Source of the DNA: Sphingobium fontiphilum
GTDB taxonomy: Bacteria > Pseudomonadota > Alphaproteobacteria > Sphingomonadales > Sphingomonadaceae
NCBI RefSeq assembly: GCF_014196635.1
Contig: NZ_JACIEB010000002.1
Span: 434,001 to 498,000, forward strand
Reading direction: 5' to 3'
Length of the DNA stretch: 64,000 nucleotides
Positions 9,164 through 18,774 of the stretch are shown here, piece after piece. The translations under genes were made by a program, and so were the position numbers. The notes below the pieces were generated by a model, which had not been told where the DNA came from, made no database searches, and worked only from the letters and a program-made list of their open reading frames with translations. Each line of letters starts with the position of its first letter. Position 1 is the first letter of the stretch.

Positions 9164-10130
9164 CGCCCTGCCCCCTGCCGCCCTGCCCGCTACCGCCCTG
9201 CCCCCGGCTGATCGCTTCCTCGCAAATGCGCTCGACCAGTTCGGCATAATCGATGCCCAGCTTCTTGGCCTGCTCCGGCACCAGGCTGAGCGGGGTCATC
9301 CCCGGCTGGGTATTGACCTCCAGCAGGAACAGTCCGTCCATGCCGCGCTCGTCATCCCAGCGGAAATCGGACCGCGAAGCGCCCCGGCAACCGAGCAGCC
9401 GATGGGCGCGCAGCGCAATATCCTTGCACGCCTGCATGATTGCATCGGGGATGTCGGCGGGACAGATATGGTCGGTCATCCCGTCGGTATATTTGGCGTC
9501 GAAATCGTAAAAGCCGCTTTTCGGCCGCAATTCGGTGACCAGCAGCGCCTCATCGCCCAGCACGGCGGTCGTCAGTTCGCGGCCCCGGATATAGGGTTCG
9601 GCGAGCAGTTCGGGGAAATCCCGCCACGGGCCTGCGCTATCGCGGGCGATGGGGTTGCCGTAATTGCCGTCCGGCATGACGATGGCGACACCGACCGAGC
9701 TGCCTTCATTCACGGGCTTCAGAACATAGGGGCGCGGCAGCGGGTCGGCTTCATACAGGCTTTCGCTCTGCACGATATGGCCGCCCGGCATGGGAATGCC
9801 ATGGGGGACCAGCGCCTGCTTGGTCAGTTGCTTGTCGATGGCGATGACCGAAGTCGCCATGCCCGAATGGGTGTAGGTGATGCCCATCAGGTCCATCATC
9901 CCCTGCACCGTGCCATCCTCGCCCGGCACGCCGTGCAGCGCGTTGAACACGACGTCAGCCTTCGCTTCGGCAAGCCGCGCGGCGACATTGCGGTCCATAT
10001 CGATGCGCGTGACCTTGTGCCCGCGCGATTCCAGCGCCTTGGCGACGCCCTCGCCTGAAGACAGCGACACCGGCCGCTCCGCCGACCAGCCGCCCATCAG
10101 GACGGCGACATGCCAGGGACCGCGGGTCAT
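9156..10130 (-). CDS. ddl: D-alanine--D-alanine ligase
   Basis: This ATP-grasp enzyme joins two D-alanines to make the terminal dipeptide of peptidoglycan precursors. The 324 residues include VAVLMGGWSAERPVSLSSG at the N-terminus, NALHGVPGEDGTVQGMMDLMGI, the KPVNEGSSVGV ATP-binding stretch, and the metal-binding end FLLEVNTQPGMTPLSLVP. The ATG at 10130 overlaps the murB stop in an ATGA arrangement, which decides the start. The C-terminal tail is a short Gly/Gln-rich stretch. Confidence 0.97.
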   Translation of the reverse strand: MTRGPWHVAVLMGGWSAERPVSLSSGEGVAKALESRGHKVTRIDMDRNVAARLAEAKADVVFNALHGVPGEDGTVQGMMDLMGITYTHSGMATSVIAIDKQLTKQALVPHGIPMPGGHIVQSESLYEADPLPRPYVLKPVNEGSSVGVAIVMPDGNYGNPIARDSAGPWRDFPELLAEPYIRGRELTTAVLGDEALLVTELRPKSGFYDFDAKYTDGMTDHICPADIPDAIMQACKDIALRAHRLLGCRGASRSDFRWDDERGMDGLFLLEVNTQPGMTPLSLVPEQAKKLGIDYAELVERICEEAISRGQGGSGQGGRGQGDG

Positions 10131-11041
10131 TTGCTCAAGCCCACCCGTTGAATTTCCCACTCGAGTTCAATTCCACTCTTCGCCTTCACGCGCCGCCGCA
10201 CCTCTTCGCCCAGCGCCTCGATGTCGGCGCTGGTCGCATTGTCGATGTTGAGCAGGAAATTGGTGTGCTTCTCGCTTACCTGCGCGCCGCCCAGTTGCAG
10301 CCCGCGACAGCCCGCCTCGTCCACAAGTTGCCAGGCCCTGTGCCCGTCCGGGTTCTTGAAGGTCGATCCACCCGTCTTGCTGCGCAGCGGCTGGCTTTCC
10401 TCGCGCGCGGCGGCGATGCGGTCCATTTCCGCCTGGATCGCGGCGGGTTCGCCCGGTTCGCCGCGAAACAGCGCCGACACGACCACCGATCCTTCGGGCA
10501 GGCTGCTGTGGCGATAGGTGTAGCCCAGCGCGTCCGCCGGCAGCGTCACCTGCTCGCCCGAACGCAGAATGACATCGCATTCGACCAATATGTCGCAGGT
10601 TTCGCGGCCATAGGCCCCGCCGTTCATCCGCACGAAGCCGCCGACCGTGCCGGGGATGGAGCGCAGAAACTCGAGGCCCGCCACCCCGGCGTCGCGCGCC
10701 GTGGAGGAAACGAGGATGCCCGATGCCCCGCCGCCGCAGCGCAGGGTGGTGGCGTCCACCGCCTCGACCTTCGCAAAAGGCTTGCCCAGCCGCACGACCA
10801 CGCCCGGCACGCCGCCGTCACGCACGATCATGTTCGATCCCAGACCCAGCGCCATCACCGGCGCGCTTGGGTCAAGCGCGGCCAGAAACGCCGACAGATC
10901 ATCGGCATCGGCCGGTTCGAACAGCCATTGCGCCGCGCCCCCGCTCTTGAACCAGACCAGCGGCGCCAGCGGCGCGCGCGCCGTCATCTTGCCGCGCACC
11001 GGCGGCATGATCGTGTCGAATGCGGGGGCGGCGCCGCTCAT
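10127..11041 (-). CDS. murB: UDP-N-acetylenolpyruvoylglucosamine reductase
   Basis: MurB is the FAD- and NADPH-dependent enzyme that reduces UDP-GlcNAc-enolpyruvate to UDP-MurNAc. The 304 residues include the FAD-binding LGLGSNMIVRDGG motif, the RSIPGTVGGFVRMNGGAYG segment, YRHSSLP with the conserved Tyr/Arg, and the catalytic stretch SKTGGSTFKNPDG. It has the short type-II form without the extra Tyr loop. It couples to ddl by an ATGA overlap. Upstream lies the 138-base repeat-containing gap that separates it from murC. Confidence 0.97.
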   Translation of the reverse strand: MSGAAPAFDTIMPPVRGKMTARAPLAPLVWFKSGGAAQWLFEPADADDLSAFLAALDPSAPVMALGLGSNMIVRDGGVPGVVVRLGKPFAKVEAVDATTLRCGGGASGILVSSTARDAGVAGLEFLRSIPGTVGGFVRMNGGAYGRETCDILVECDVILRSGEQVTLPADALGYTYRHSSLPEGSVVVSALFRGEPGEPAAIQAEMDRIAAAREESQPLRSKTGGSTFKNPDGHRAWQLVDEAGCRGLQLGGAQVSEKHTNFLLNIDNATSADIEALGEEVRRRVKAKSGIELEWEIQRVGLSK

Positions 11042-11049
11042 CAGGCTCC

Positions 11050-11160
11050 ACCCTGTCCAGCATCGTCACCCTGACCTTGTTTCAGGGTCCATTTCTCCCG
11101 ACCGCGCGAGGGCGCATGGGACTGCATGGATGCTGAAACCGGTTCATGGTCGGGATGGAG
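11050..11160. repeat. Inverted REP-like repeat between murC and murB
   Basis: Two related arms face each other: TCACCCTGACCTTGTTTCAG followed by GGTCCAT (from about 11064), and ATGGATGCTGAAACCGGTTC (from about 11126). The core dyad is TTTCAGGGTCCAT against ATGGATGCTGAAA. Elements of this type, reading roughly ATGGACCCTGAAACAAGTTCAGGGTGACG, are widespread between genes in sphingomonads. It fills most of the only non-overlapping murC-murB junction. Confidence 0.65.
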
Positions 11161-11179
11161 GAAAGGCGCGCGCATCATC

Positions 11180-12607
11180 TCAGGCGGTTTCCTTCGCCTT
11201 CTGCGCCACCGCATCGGCGAGGCCCGCCGCCCATTTGGTGATGTCGCCCGCGCCCAGGCAGATGATCATATCGTCGGCCTGCACATCGGCGGCGATGGCG
11301 GCGGCCAGCGCATCCGGCCCCTCTATGGTTGCGGCGGCGCGATGGCCCCGGCGCTTGAGGCCCGCGACCAGCGCGGCGCTGTCCACGCCCTCCATCGGCT
11401 GCTCGCCCGCCGGATAGACGGGCGCGGCATAGACGATGTCGGCGTCGTTGAACGCCTGCTGGAACTCGTCCATCAGGTCATGGAGACGCGTGAAACGGTG
11501 CGGCTGGACGACAGCGATGACGCGCCCTTTAGCCCCCTCTCGCGCGGCGGCGAGCACGGCGCGGATTTCGACCGGGTGATGGCCATAATCGTCTATGACG
11601 GTCGCGCTGCCCTCGCCCACCGCGATCTCGCCGACCTTGGTAAAACGGCGCTTCACACCGCCGAACTTGGCGAAGCCGGTCTGGATGGTCGCGTCGTCAA
11701 TGCCCATGTGCAGCGCCACGCCGATCGCCGCCATGGCGTTGAGCACATTATGGCGGCCGGGCATGGGCATTTCGATGCCGTCGATCCGGCGAGTCGACCC
11801 GTCACGCTCGCGGATCTGCACGTCGAAACGGTTGCCGCCGGGGATGGGCTGGACATTGTCGCCGCGAATGTCGGCCTGCGCGGAAAAACCATAAGTGACG
11901 ATCCGCCGGTCCTGCACGCGCGGCAAAATCGCCTGCACTTCGGGATGGTCCAGGCACAGCAAGGCCGCGCCGTAAAAGGGGACATTGCCGACAAATTCGA
12001 CAAAGGCGTCCTTCACCCGGTCGAAACTGCCATAATGGTCGAGATGTTCGGGATCGATGTTGGTGACGACCGCGATGGTGCCGTCGAGACGCAGGAAGCT
12101 CCCGTCGCTCTCGTCGGCCTCCACCACCATCCAGTCGCTGTTGCCCAGCCGCGCGTTGGAGCCATAGCTGTTGATGATGCCGCCATTGATGACGGTCGGG
12201 TCCACCCCGCCCGCATCCAGCAGCGCCGCGACCATCGAGGTCGTCGTCGTCTTGCCATGGGTGCCCGCGATGGCGACGGTGGATTTCAGCCGCATCAGTT
12301 CGGCCAGCATTTCCGCCCGGCGAATGACCGGCACGCGGTTTTCCAGCGCCAGCTCCACCTCCGGATTGCCGCGCTTGATCGCGGTGGAGGTGACCACGAC
12401 GGCGGCGTCGCCCAGATTTTCGGCCTTGTGGCCGATCATCACCCTGATCCCCTTGGCGCGCAGCCCTTCGACGACATAGCCCTCCGCCACGTCGCTGCCC
12501 TGAACCGAATAACCCAGATTGTGCATGACTTCGGCGATGCCGGACATGCCGATGCCGCCAATGCCGATGAAATGGATCGTGCCGATGTCGGTGCCGACAC
12601 CTTTCAT
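11180..12607 (-). CDS. murC: UDP-N-acetylmuramate--L-alanine ligase
   Basis: MurC adds L-alanine to UDP-MurNAc, the first amino acid of the stem peptide. The 475 residues have an N-terminal Rossmann domain ([22 protein letters not shown]), the Mur-ligase ATP loop GTHGKTTT at residues 115-122, the EADESDGSF motif, the [13 protein letters not shown] motif, and [10 protein letters not shown] in the C-terminal domain. It overlaps murG by four bases (ATGA). It is the last gene before the repeat-containing gap. Confidence 0.98.
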   Translation of the reverse strand: MKGVGTDIGTIHFIGIGGIGMSGIAEVMHNLGYSVQGSDVAEGYVVEGLRAKGIRVMIGHKAENLGDAAVVVTSTAIKRGNPEVELALENRVPVIRRAEMLAELMRLKSTVAIAGTHGKTTTTSMVAALLDAGGVDPTVINGGIINSYGSNARLGNSDWMVVEADESDGSFLRLDGTIAVVTNIDPEHLDHYGSFDRVKDAFVEFVGNVPFYGAALLCLDHPEVQAILPRVQDRRIVTYGFSAQADIRGDNVQPIPGGNRFDVQIRERDGSTRRIDGIEMPMPGRHNVLNAMAAIGVALHMGIDDATIQTGFAKFGGVKRRFTKVGEIAVGEGSATVIDDYGHHPVEIRAVLAAAREGAKGRVIAVVQPHRFTRLHDLMDEFQQAFNDADIVYAAPVYPAGEQPMEGVDSAALVAGLKRRGHRAAATIEGPDALAAAIAADVQADDMIICLGAGDITKWAAGLADAVAQKAKETA

Positions 12608-13770
12608 GCGGGAACTCCCTGAAGATTGAGCGTGGCGGGCGTCGGGGCCACGCGCACGGGATCGTTAACGATCGGCGCATGGCCGATGCTTTCCAGAAGG
12701 TCGGCCATGTCGCGCGCGGCGTCCGGTCGGCCACAGGCGCGGGCGCGCTTTGCGGCGTTTTGCAGGGCGCCCGGCTCGATCGCCATTTTTTGGATCTGCT
12801 TGGCCAGTTCGACGGCGGTGAACTTCGTCTGCGGGATGGAGCGCGCGCCGCCCGCCTCTACCATCTCGCGCACATTGGCGGTCTGGTGGTCGTCCATGGC
12901 GCTGGGCAACGGCACCAATATGGCGGGCCGCCCGGCGCAGGTCAGCTCCGCCAGCGTCGAAGCGCCCGCCCGCGCGATCACCAGATGCGACCAGCCCAGC
13001 TTTTCGGGGACATCGTTGAAATAGGTGGCAAGGTCGGCGGGAATCTCCATCTCGGCATAGGTTTTGCGAACGCGCTCGATGTCCTCCGCGCGGCATTGCT
13101 GCGTCACCTGCAAGCGGCGGCGCAGGCTGACGGGCAGCATCGACAGCCCTTCGGGCACGACGCTGGACAGCACGGTCGCGCCCTGGCTGCCACCGATCAC
13201 CAGCACGCGGAACACGCTTTCGTCGGTCAGCGCGGGGAACTCCTCATCGCGCAGTTCGCGCACTTCTTCCCGCACCGGATTGCCGATCAGGTGAACCTTG
13301 TCGACATATTTGGGTTTCAGCCGCTCGACCTGTGGGTAAGCGGTGGCGATGGCCGCCACCCGCCCCGCGAGCAGTCGGTTGACCCTGCCCAGCACGGCGT
13401 TCTGTTCATGGATGACGGTGGGAACGCCGTCCGCCATCGCGGCGAGCAGCGCCGGCATGGCGGGATAGCCGCCAAAGCCGACCACGGCGGTCGGGCGGAA
13501 CACCTCGTTCAGGCGCCGGGCCATTGCCCGGCCCGCCAGCACGCCCCTCACCCCCGACAGCCAGCTGCGCGGATGGCCGGTGATGCGCCCGGCGGGCAGG
13601 ATATGGACCTGCGCCTTGTCGAATATGCCCGGAATTTTCGCGCCGCGATCATCGGTCACCAGCGCAACATGATGGCCGCGCGCCATCAATTCCTGCGCCA
13701 CCGCATGGGCCGGAATCATATGACCCCCCGTCCCGCCGGCGGCGAGAACGAAGTGACGGGAAATGCTCAT
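12604..13770 (-). CDS. murG: MurG, lipid II-forming GlcNAc transferase
   Basis: MurG transfers GlcNAc from UDP-GlcNAc to lipid I on the cytoplasmic face of the membrane, making lipid II. The 388 residues (from MSISRHF) begin with the glycine-rich [12 protein letters not shown] loop, have the FGGYPAMP motif, the second loop IGGSQGA, and the sugar-nucleotide site [24 protein letters not shown]. The ATG overlaps the ftsW stop by four bases, which decides this start over longer in-frame options. Confidence 0.97.
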   Translation of the reverse strand: MSISRHFVLAAGGTGGHMIPAHAVAQELMARGHHVALVTDDRGAKIPGIFDKAQVHILPAGRITGHPRSWLSGVRGVLAGRAMARRLNEVFRPTAVVGFGGYPAMPALLAAMADGVPTVIHEQNAVLGRVNRLLAGRVAAIATAYPQVERLKPKYVDKVHLIGNPVREEVRELRDEEFPALTDESVFRVLVIGGSQGATVLSSVVPEGLSMLPVSLRRRLQVTQQCRAEDIERVRKTYAEMEIPADLATYFNDVPEKLGWSHLVIARAGASTLAELTCAGRPAILVPLPSAMDDHQTANVREMVEAGGARSIPQTKFTAVELAKQIQKMAIEPGALQNAAKRARACGRPDAARDMADLLESIGHAPIVNDPVRVAPTPATLNLQGVPA

Positions 13771-14993
13771 CGACCACTCCATTTGACGACGGTATGTCGG
13801 CCCATGAAGGGATTGCGCCGGGTGAAGGCGAGCAACAGGCCGACCCCGATGCACAGCGCCAGCATAGAGGAGCCACCATAGCTGATAAAGGGCAGCGTCA
13901 TGCCCTTGGACGGAAAAATCTGGGCATTGACGCCCATGTTGATGATCGCCTGAAGCCCGAATTCGGTGGTCAGGCCTGCGGCCGCCAACAGGGTGAAATG
14001 ATCCTCCTCATCGAGCAGGCGCAACATCACCCGCACGACGATGGCAAGATACACGATGGCGATGGCGATGCAGGCAAGCAGGCCGAACTCCTCCCCGATG
14101 ACGGAGAAGATATAGTCGGTATGCGCTTCGGGCAGGCGGAATTTCTGTTGCCCGCCGCCCGGCCCGACGCCGGTAAAGCCGCCATTGGTGATGGTGCGAA
14201 AGGCAAGGTCGCTCTGGTCCGGCCCGGCGCTGTGGTCGACGCCGATGCCCAGGAAGTCGTTGATCCGCTGCCGCCCGTTTTCATAGAACATGTAGACCGC
14301 GACCAGCAGGCCGAGCGCCGCCACGCCCATCGCCGCGATCCAACGCATCGCCACGCCCGACAGCAGCAGCAGCGCGCCCCAGCAGGCGCAAAAAATGACC
14401 GTCTGGCCAAAGTCGGGCTGGCGCATCAGCAGCACCGCGATGAGCGCGGTCAGCACCCCGGTCAGCGGGATGACCGGCAGATTGGGGTCGCGCGCGCGCA
14501 ACGACAGCAGCCAGGCGACCGACACGACAAAGACAGGCTTCAGGAACTCGGACGGCTGAAACCGCATCCCCGGCAGGTCGATCCAGCGTTTCGCGCCGTT
14601 GATCGTGCTGCCCAGCACCGGCACGAACAGCAGCATGACCAGGAAAAAAGCCGCCATGAACAGCGCCAGCCGCCGCGCCTGCGTGCGTGGCAACATGGAA
14701 ATGACCAGCATCACCGGCAGGCCGATGACCACCCAGATAAGCTGGCGATAGAAATAGATGAGCGGGTTGACCGCAACCTCGGCGGTCGAACGATCAATGG
14801 CGGCGACGGGCGATGCGGCGGCGACCGCGACCAGCCCGATCGCCATCAACGCGACGATCAGCGACAACAGCACCCGGTCGATTTCCCAGAACCAGATGGC
14901 GAGCGCGGTGCGTTCGCGCGGCACGGTCGCGCCCTTGAACCCCTGAACCAGCTTGCCCGCGCGCGACGTCCGGATCGGTCCCTGCTTGTGCAT
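13767..14993 (-). CDS. ftsW: FtsW, septal peptidoglycan polymerase
   Basis: FtsW is a SEDS-family glycosyltransferase that works with FtsI to build septal peptidoglycan. The 408 residues (from MHKQGPIRTS) have about ten transmembrane segments. The SEDS landmarks are NGAKRWIDLPGMRFQPSEFLK, the catalytic-loop region around LAFRTITNGGFTGVGPGGG, EAHTDYIFSVIGEEFG, and FPSKGMTLPFISYGGSS. The start lies 4 bases after murD; a longer upstream reading runs through murD in another frame and has no family resemblance. Confidence 0.96.
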   Translation of the reverse strand: MHKQGPIRTSRAGKLVQGFKGATVPRERTALAIWFWEIDRVLLSLIVALMAIGLVAVAAASPVAAIDRSTAEVAVNPLIYFYRQLIWVVIGLPVMLVISMLPRTQARRLALFMAAFFLVMLLFVPVLGSTINGAKRWIDLPGMRFQPSEFLKPVFVVSVAWLLSLRARDPNLPVIPLTGVLTALIAVLLMRQPDFGQTVIFCACWGALLLLSGVAMRWIAAMGVAALGLLVAVYMFYENGRQRINDFLGIGVDHSAGPDQSDLAFRTITNGGFTGVGPGGGQQKFRLPEAHTDYIFSVIGEEFGLLACIAIAIVYLAIVVRVMLRLLDEEDHFTLLAAAGLTTEFGLQAIINMGVNAQIFPSKGMTLPFISYGGSSMLALCIGVGLLLAFTRRNPFMGRHTVVKWSGR

Positions 14994-14997
14994 CCCT

Positions 14998-16308
14998 TTA
15001 TTCCTTCTCGTCCAGCGCCTCGACCGCCGCGACGAACGCGCCGCCGCGCGCCTCGAAATCGCGGAACTGGTCGAAACTGGCGCAGGCGGGCGACAACAGC
15101 ACGATGTCTCCCGACCGGGCAAAGCGCGCGGCGCGGCGGACGGCGGCGGACAGCATCTCGCTGTCATCGACGGCCATGTGCGGGCGCAGCAGGTCGGCGA
15201 ACATATGGCCCGCCTCGCCTATCGTATAGGCATGGGCGATATTGCCGAAATGGGGCGCGCATTCGTCCAGATTGTCGGTCTTGGCGAGGCCGCCGACGAT
15301 CCAGTGGATGCGCGGCCTACCGTCCACCGGCGGCCATGCCGCGAGCGCGGGCGCGGTGGAGGCGGGATTGGTCGCCTTGCTGTCGTTGACGAACAGCACG
15401 CCGTCGCGTGTCGCCACCGCCTGCATCCGGTGGGGCAGGCTGGCATAGCTGGCGAGTGCGGAAAAGATCATGTCATCCGCTATGCCGAGCGCACGGGCGA
15501 CGGCCATGGCGACCGCCGCATTCTGGGCGTTGTGCGGCCCCTGCAGCGCTGGCCATCCCAGTTGGGCGGAGGGGTCAATGTCCGACGACCGCACAAGCAC
15601 CGGCAAGCCGCTGGCCTGATCGACGATGGACCGGCTTGGCTCATCTTCCGCGGCGATGACAGCAACATGCTCTGCCGACTGCATGGCGAAGAGGCGGGCC
15701 TTCGACGCCACATAGCCTTCAAAGCCATTATAGCGATCGAGATGATCGGGCGTGATGTTGAGCAGCACCGCGACGTCGCAGTCGAGGCTGTGGGTCAGGT
15801 CGATCTGGTAGCTTGACAGTTCCAGAACATAGACGCCGCCATCGGACAGCGGCTCCTGCCCCAATATGGGCAGGCCGATATTGCCGCCCATGCGGGTGGG
15901 GATGCCCGCCTTTTCGAGGATGTGGTGAATCAGCGCCGTGGTCGTCGACTTGCCGTTGGTGCCGGTGATGCCGACCACGCGGTGCGCGGGCAAGGTCGGC
16001 CGCGCCAGCGCAAACAGTTCGATATCGCCGATGATCGGCACGCCCGCCAGCTTCGCCTTCATGGCGATGGGATGACGGTTCAGCGGCACGCCCGGCGACA
16101 CCACCACGCCGTCGAAACCGCGCAGGTCGATCTCCAGCGGGTCGCCAATCTCCGCCTTGCCCGCCACCGCCTCGCGCGCTTCTTCGCGGCTGTCCCAGGC
16201 GACGACCTGCGCGCCGCTCGCCGACAGGCAATCGACGGTCGCCAGCCCCGACCGGGCGAGGCCCAGCACCGCATAGCGTTTTCCGGCAAAGGCGCTCGAA
16301 ACGATCAT
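14998..16308 (-). CDS. murD: UDP-MurNAc-L-alanine--D-glutamate ligase
   Basis: MurD adds D-glutamate to UDP-MurNAc-L-Ala. The 436 residues carry the N-terminal nucleotide fold (YAVLGLARSGLATVDCL), VVVSPGVPLNRHP, the ATP loop GITGTNGKSTTTALI, the ELSSYQID motif, and NITPDHLDRYNGF. The C-terminal part has FVNDSKATNPAST and VLLSPACASFDQFRDFEARG, both diagnostic for MurD. It follows mraY after 4 bases and precedes ftsW after 4 bases. Confidence 0.98.
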   Translation of the reverse strand: MIVSSAFAGKRYAVLGLARSGLATVDCLSASGAQVVAWDSREEAREAVAGKAEIGDPLEIDLRGFDGVVVSPGVPLNRHPIAMKAKLAGVPIIGDIELFALARPTLPAHRVVGITGTNGKSTTTALIHHILEKAGIPTRMGGNIGLPILGQEPLSDGGVYVLELSSYQIDLTHSLDCDVAVLLNITPDHLDRYNGFEGYVASKARLFAMQSAEHVAVIAAEDEPSRSIVDQASGLPVLVRSSDIDPSAQLGWPALQGPHNAQNAAVAMAVARALGIADDMIFSALASYASLPHRMQAVATRDGVLFVNDSKATNPASTAPALAAWPPVDGRPRIHWIVGGLAKTDNLDECAPHFGNIAHAYTIGEAGHMFADLLRPHMAVDDSEMLSAAVRRAARFARSGDIVLLSPACASFDQFRDFEARGGAFVAAVEALDEKE

Positions 16309-16312
16309 CCGC

Positions 16313-17386
16313 TTACCTCAGCTTCAGCGTGGCGAGGCCGGCAAGCGCCAGCACGAAGGATATGATCCAGAAACGGATGACGACGGTCGGTTCCGCCCAG
16401 CCGATCTGTTCGAAATGATGGTGGATGGGCGCCATCTTGAACACGCGACGGCCGGTCCGCTTGTAGAAGAAGACCTGGATGATGACCGACATCGCCTCCA
16501 CCACGAACAAGCCGCCGATAATGCCCAGCACGATTTCATGGTGGGTGGCGACCGCGATCACGCCAATGGTGCCGCCCAACGCCAGCGATCCGGTGTCGCC
16601 CATGAACACGGCGGCGGGCGGCGCGTTGAACCACAGGAAAGCCAGCCCCGCGCCGATGATCGCGCCACATAATATAGTCAGGTCGCCCGCGCCCTGCACA
16701 TGGGGAATGCCCAGATAGTTGGCGAAGTCGGCGCGACCGACGAGGTAGACGATGGCCATGAAAGCGAGGCTGGCGATGATGACCGGCATGGTGGCGAGGC
16801 CATCGAGCCCATCGGTCAGATTCACCGCGTTGCCGAACGCCACAATCACGAAGGCGGCGAACAGGAAGTAGAACGGCCCGAGGTTGATCGCCGGACCATT
16901 ATAGAAAGGCACGTAAAGCGCGGTATTGCCATGCTGCTGCACGATCATCCAGGCGGCGAAGCCCGCGATCAGGAATTCGAAGAGCAGGCGCACCTTGCCC
17001 GACAGCCCCTTGTGGCTGGCCTTGGTCACCTTGTCATAATCGTCGAGGAAACCGATGGCGCCAAAACCCAGCGTCACGAAAATGCAGGCCCACACATAAA
17101 GCGACGACAGGTTCATCCACAGCAGCACCGACACGATCATCGCGGTCAGGATCATCAGCCCGCCCATGGTCGGCGTCCCCCGCTTGGCGAGGTGGCTTTG
17201 CGGGCCGTCGCTGCGGATCGGCTGCCCCTTGCCCTGGCGCACGCGCAGCCAGCCGATGAAGCGCGGGCCGATGACCAGCCCGATGACCAGCGCGGTCGCG
17301 ATCGCCGCGCCCGCCCGGAAGCTCAGATAGCGGACAAGGTTGAAAGCACCCTCAAAATCCAGCGCGTCCGCCAGCCAGTACAACAT
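16313..17386 (-). CDS. mraY: Phospho-MurNAc-pentapeptide transferase MraY
   Basis: MraY makes lipid I by moving phospho-MurNAc-pentapeptide from UDP to undecaprenyl phosphate. The 357 residues form about ten transmembrane helices. Family signatures include [12 protein letters not shown], the acidic [21 protein letters not shown], the [20 protein letters not shown] region, and the C-terminal [14 protein letters not shown]. Its start codon overlaps the murF stop by one base (TGATG). Confidence 0.98.
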   Translation of the reverse strand: MLYWLADALDFEGAFNLVRYLSFRAGAAIATALVIGLVIGPRFIGWLRVRQGKGQPIRSDGPQSHLAKRGTPTMGGLMILTAMIVSVLLWMNLSSLYVWACIFVTLGFGAIGFLDDYDKVTKASHKGLSGKVRLLFEFLIAGFAAWMIVQQHGNTALYVPFYNGPAINLGPFYFLFAAFVIVAFGNAVNLTDGLDGLATMPVIIASLAFMAIVYLVGRADFANYLGIPHVQGAGDLTILCGAIIGAGLAFLWFNAPPAAVFMGDTGSLALGGTIGVIAVATHHEIVLGIIGGLFVVEAMSVIIQVFFYKRTGRRVFKMAPIHHHFEQIGWAEPTVVIRFWIISFVLALAGLATLKLR

Positions 17387-18774
17387 CAGTCACTATCTCC
17401 GTCGCGCAACGCCGCCACCAGGCGCGAAAGGCCAACGCCGTTCGAACCCTTCACCAATATGGCGTCGCCGCCGCGCATTTCCGCCCGCAGGGCCTGCGTC
17501 GCCGCATCCCTGTCCTCCACATGGACGAAGCTGGTCCGACCGTCCAGCGCATCGGCCAGAGGCCCCATTTCCGCACCCACCAAAATGGCGAAATCCACCT
17601 GCCCCTCAGCCAACAGCGGCGCAAGGCCCGCGTGCAGCGCCGCGCCCTGATCGCCCAGTTCGCGCATAGCGCCCAGCACCGCGATCCGCCGGTCGGCCTG
17701 CTCCCGACCCAGTTGCCGCAGCGTCGCCGCCATCGACAATGGATTGGCGTTGTAACTTTCGTCGATCAGCAGCGCCTCGCCGCCCCGCGCCTTCACCCGC
17801 AACCGCTCGCCACGCCCCGGCAGGCCCGGCATTTCGGCAAGGGCAAGGCCCGCCGCGCCCAGATCGCCGCCCACCGCCTCGACTGCGGCCAGCACCGCCA
17901 GCGCGTTCGAGACCCAATGGTCGCCCGGCGCGGCGACGGTGAAGCAGAGTTCCGCTTCGGGGAGTCGCGCGGTGACCAGCGATCCGCCCCCCGGCGCCGC
18001 CACAGCCTCGGTCGCGCGCACATCCGCGCCATCGCCCCGGCCAAAAGTCAGGATGCGCGCGGCATTACGCTCGGCATGGTTATACAGGGTGGCGACATGC
18101 GGGCTGTCATAGGGGATGATGGCCGTGCCGCCCGGCTCCAGCCCCTCAAATATCTCCGCCTTGGCGATGGCGATCGCCTCTTCGCTGCCGAAAAATTCGA
18201 TATGGGCGGGCGCAATGGCGGTGACGATGGCGACATGGGGCCGGACGAGGCGGGTGAGCGCCGACAGTTCGCCAGCATGGTTCATCCCCATTTCGAACAC
18301 GCCATGGGTGGAGGCCGCTGGCATCCGCGCGAGACTGAGCGGCACGCCGACATGGTTGTTATAGCTTTTGACCGAGCGGTGGACGGTCCCCGGTTCGGCG
18401 CGGTCAAGCGCCTGATACAGCGCCTCCTTCGTGCCGGTCTTGCCCACCGATCCGGTAACGCCGATCACCTTGCCGCCCATGCGCTTGCGCGATGCGACGC
18501 CCAGCGCCTCGAGCGCGCGGGCGGTGTCGGGAACGAGGATATGGGGCTGGTCGACGGGCGTGCCGACAATGGCCCCGGCCGCGCCCCGCGCGAATGCCTG
18601 ATCGGCAAAGCGGTGTCCGTCCGTGCTCTCGCCCTTCATCGCGACGAACAGGTCGCCCGGCCCGACTTCCCGGCTGTCGAATGCGACGCCCGAAACGGCA
18701 AAGGGCGCCGAAGCGACGCCCCCTGTGGCCTGCGCGATGGCCTGCGATGTCCACAAGGGCGTCAACCCGCGCAC
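17386..18774 (-). CDS. murF: UDP-MurNAc-tripeptide--D-Ala-D-Ala ligase
   Basis: MurF adds D-Ala-D-Ala to the UDP-MurNAc tripeptide and completes the pentapeptide precursor. The 462 residues include [16 protein letters not shown] in the N-terminal domain, the ATP loop [13 protein letters not shown], the [11 protein letters not shown] motif, [10 protein letters not shown], and the C-terminal [11 protein letters not shown]. Translation starts at GTG, inside the last 13 bases of murE, so expression is probably coupled to murE. Confidence 0.97.
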   Translation of the reverse strand: MRGLTPLWTSQAIAQATGGVASAPFAVSGVAFDSREVGPGDLFVAMKGESTDGHRFADQAFARGAAGAIVGTPVDQPHILVPDTARALEALGVASRKRMGGKVIGVTGSVGKTGTKEALYQALDRAEPGTVHRSVKSYNNHVGVPLSLARMPAASTHGVFEMGMNHAGELSALTRLVRPHVAIVTAIAPAHIEFFGSEEAIAIAKAEIFEGLEPGGTAIIPYDSPHVATLYNHAERNAARILTFGRGDGADVRATEAVAAPGGGSLVTARLPEAELCFTVAAPGDHWVSNALAVLAAVEAVGGDLGAAGLALAEMPGLPGRGERLRVKARGGEALLIDESYNANPLSMAATLRQLGREQADRRIAVLGAMRELGDQGAALHAGLAPLLAEGQVDFAILVGAEMGPLADALDGRTSFVHVEDRDAATQALRAEMRGGDAILVKGSNGVGLSRLVAALRDGDSD

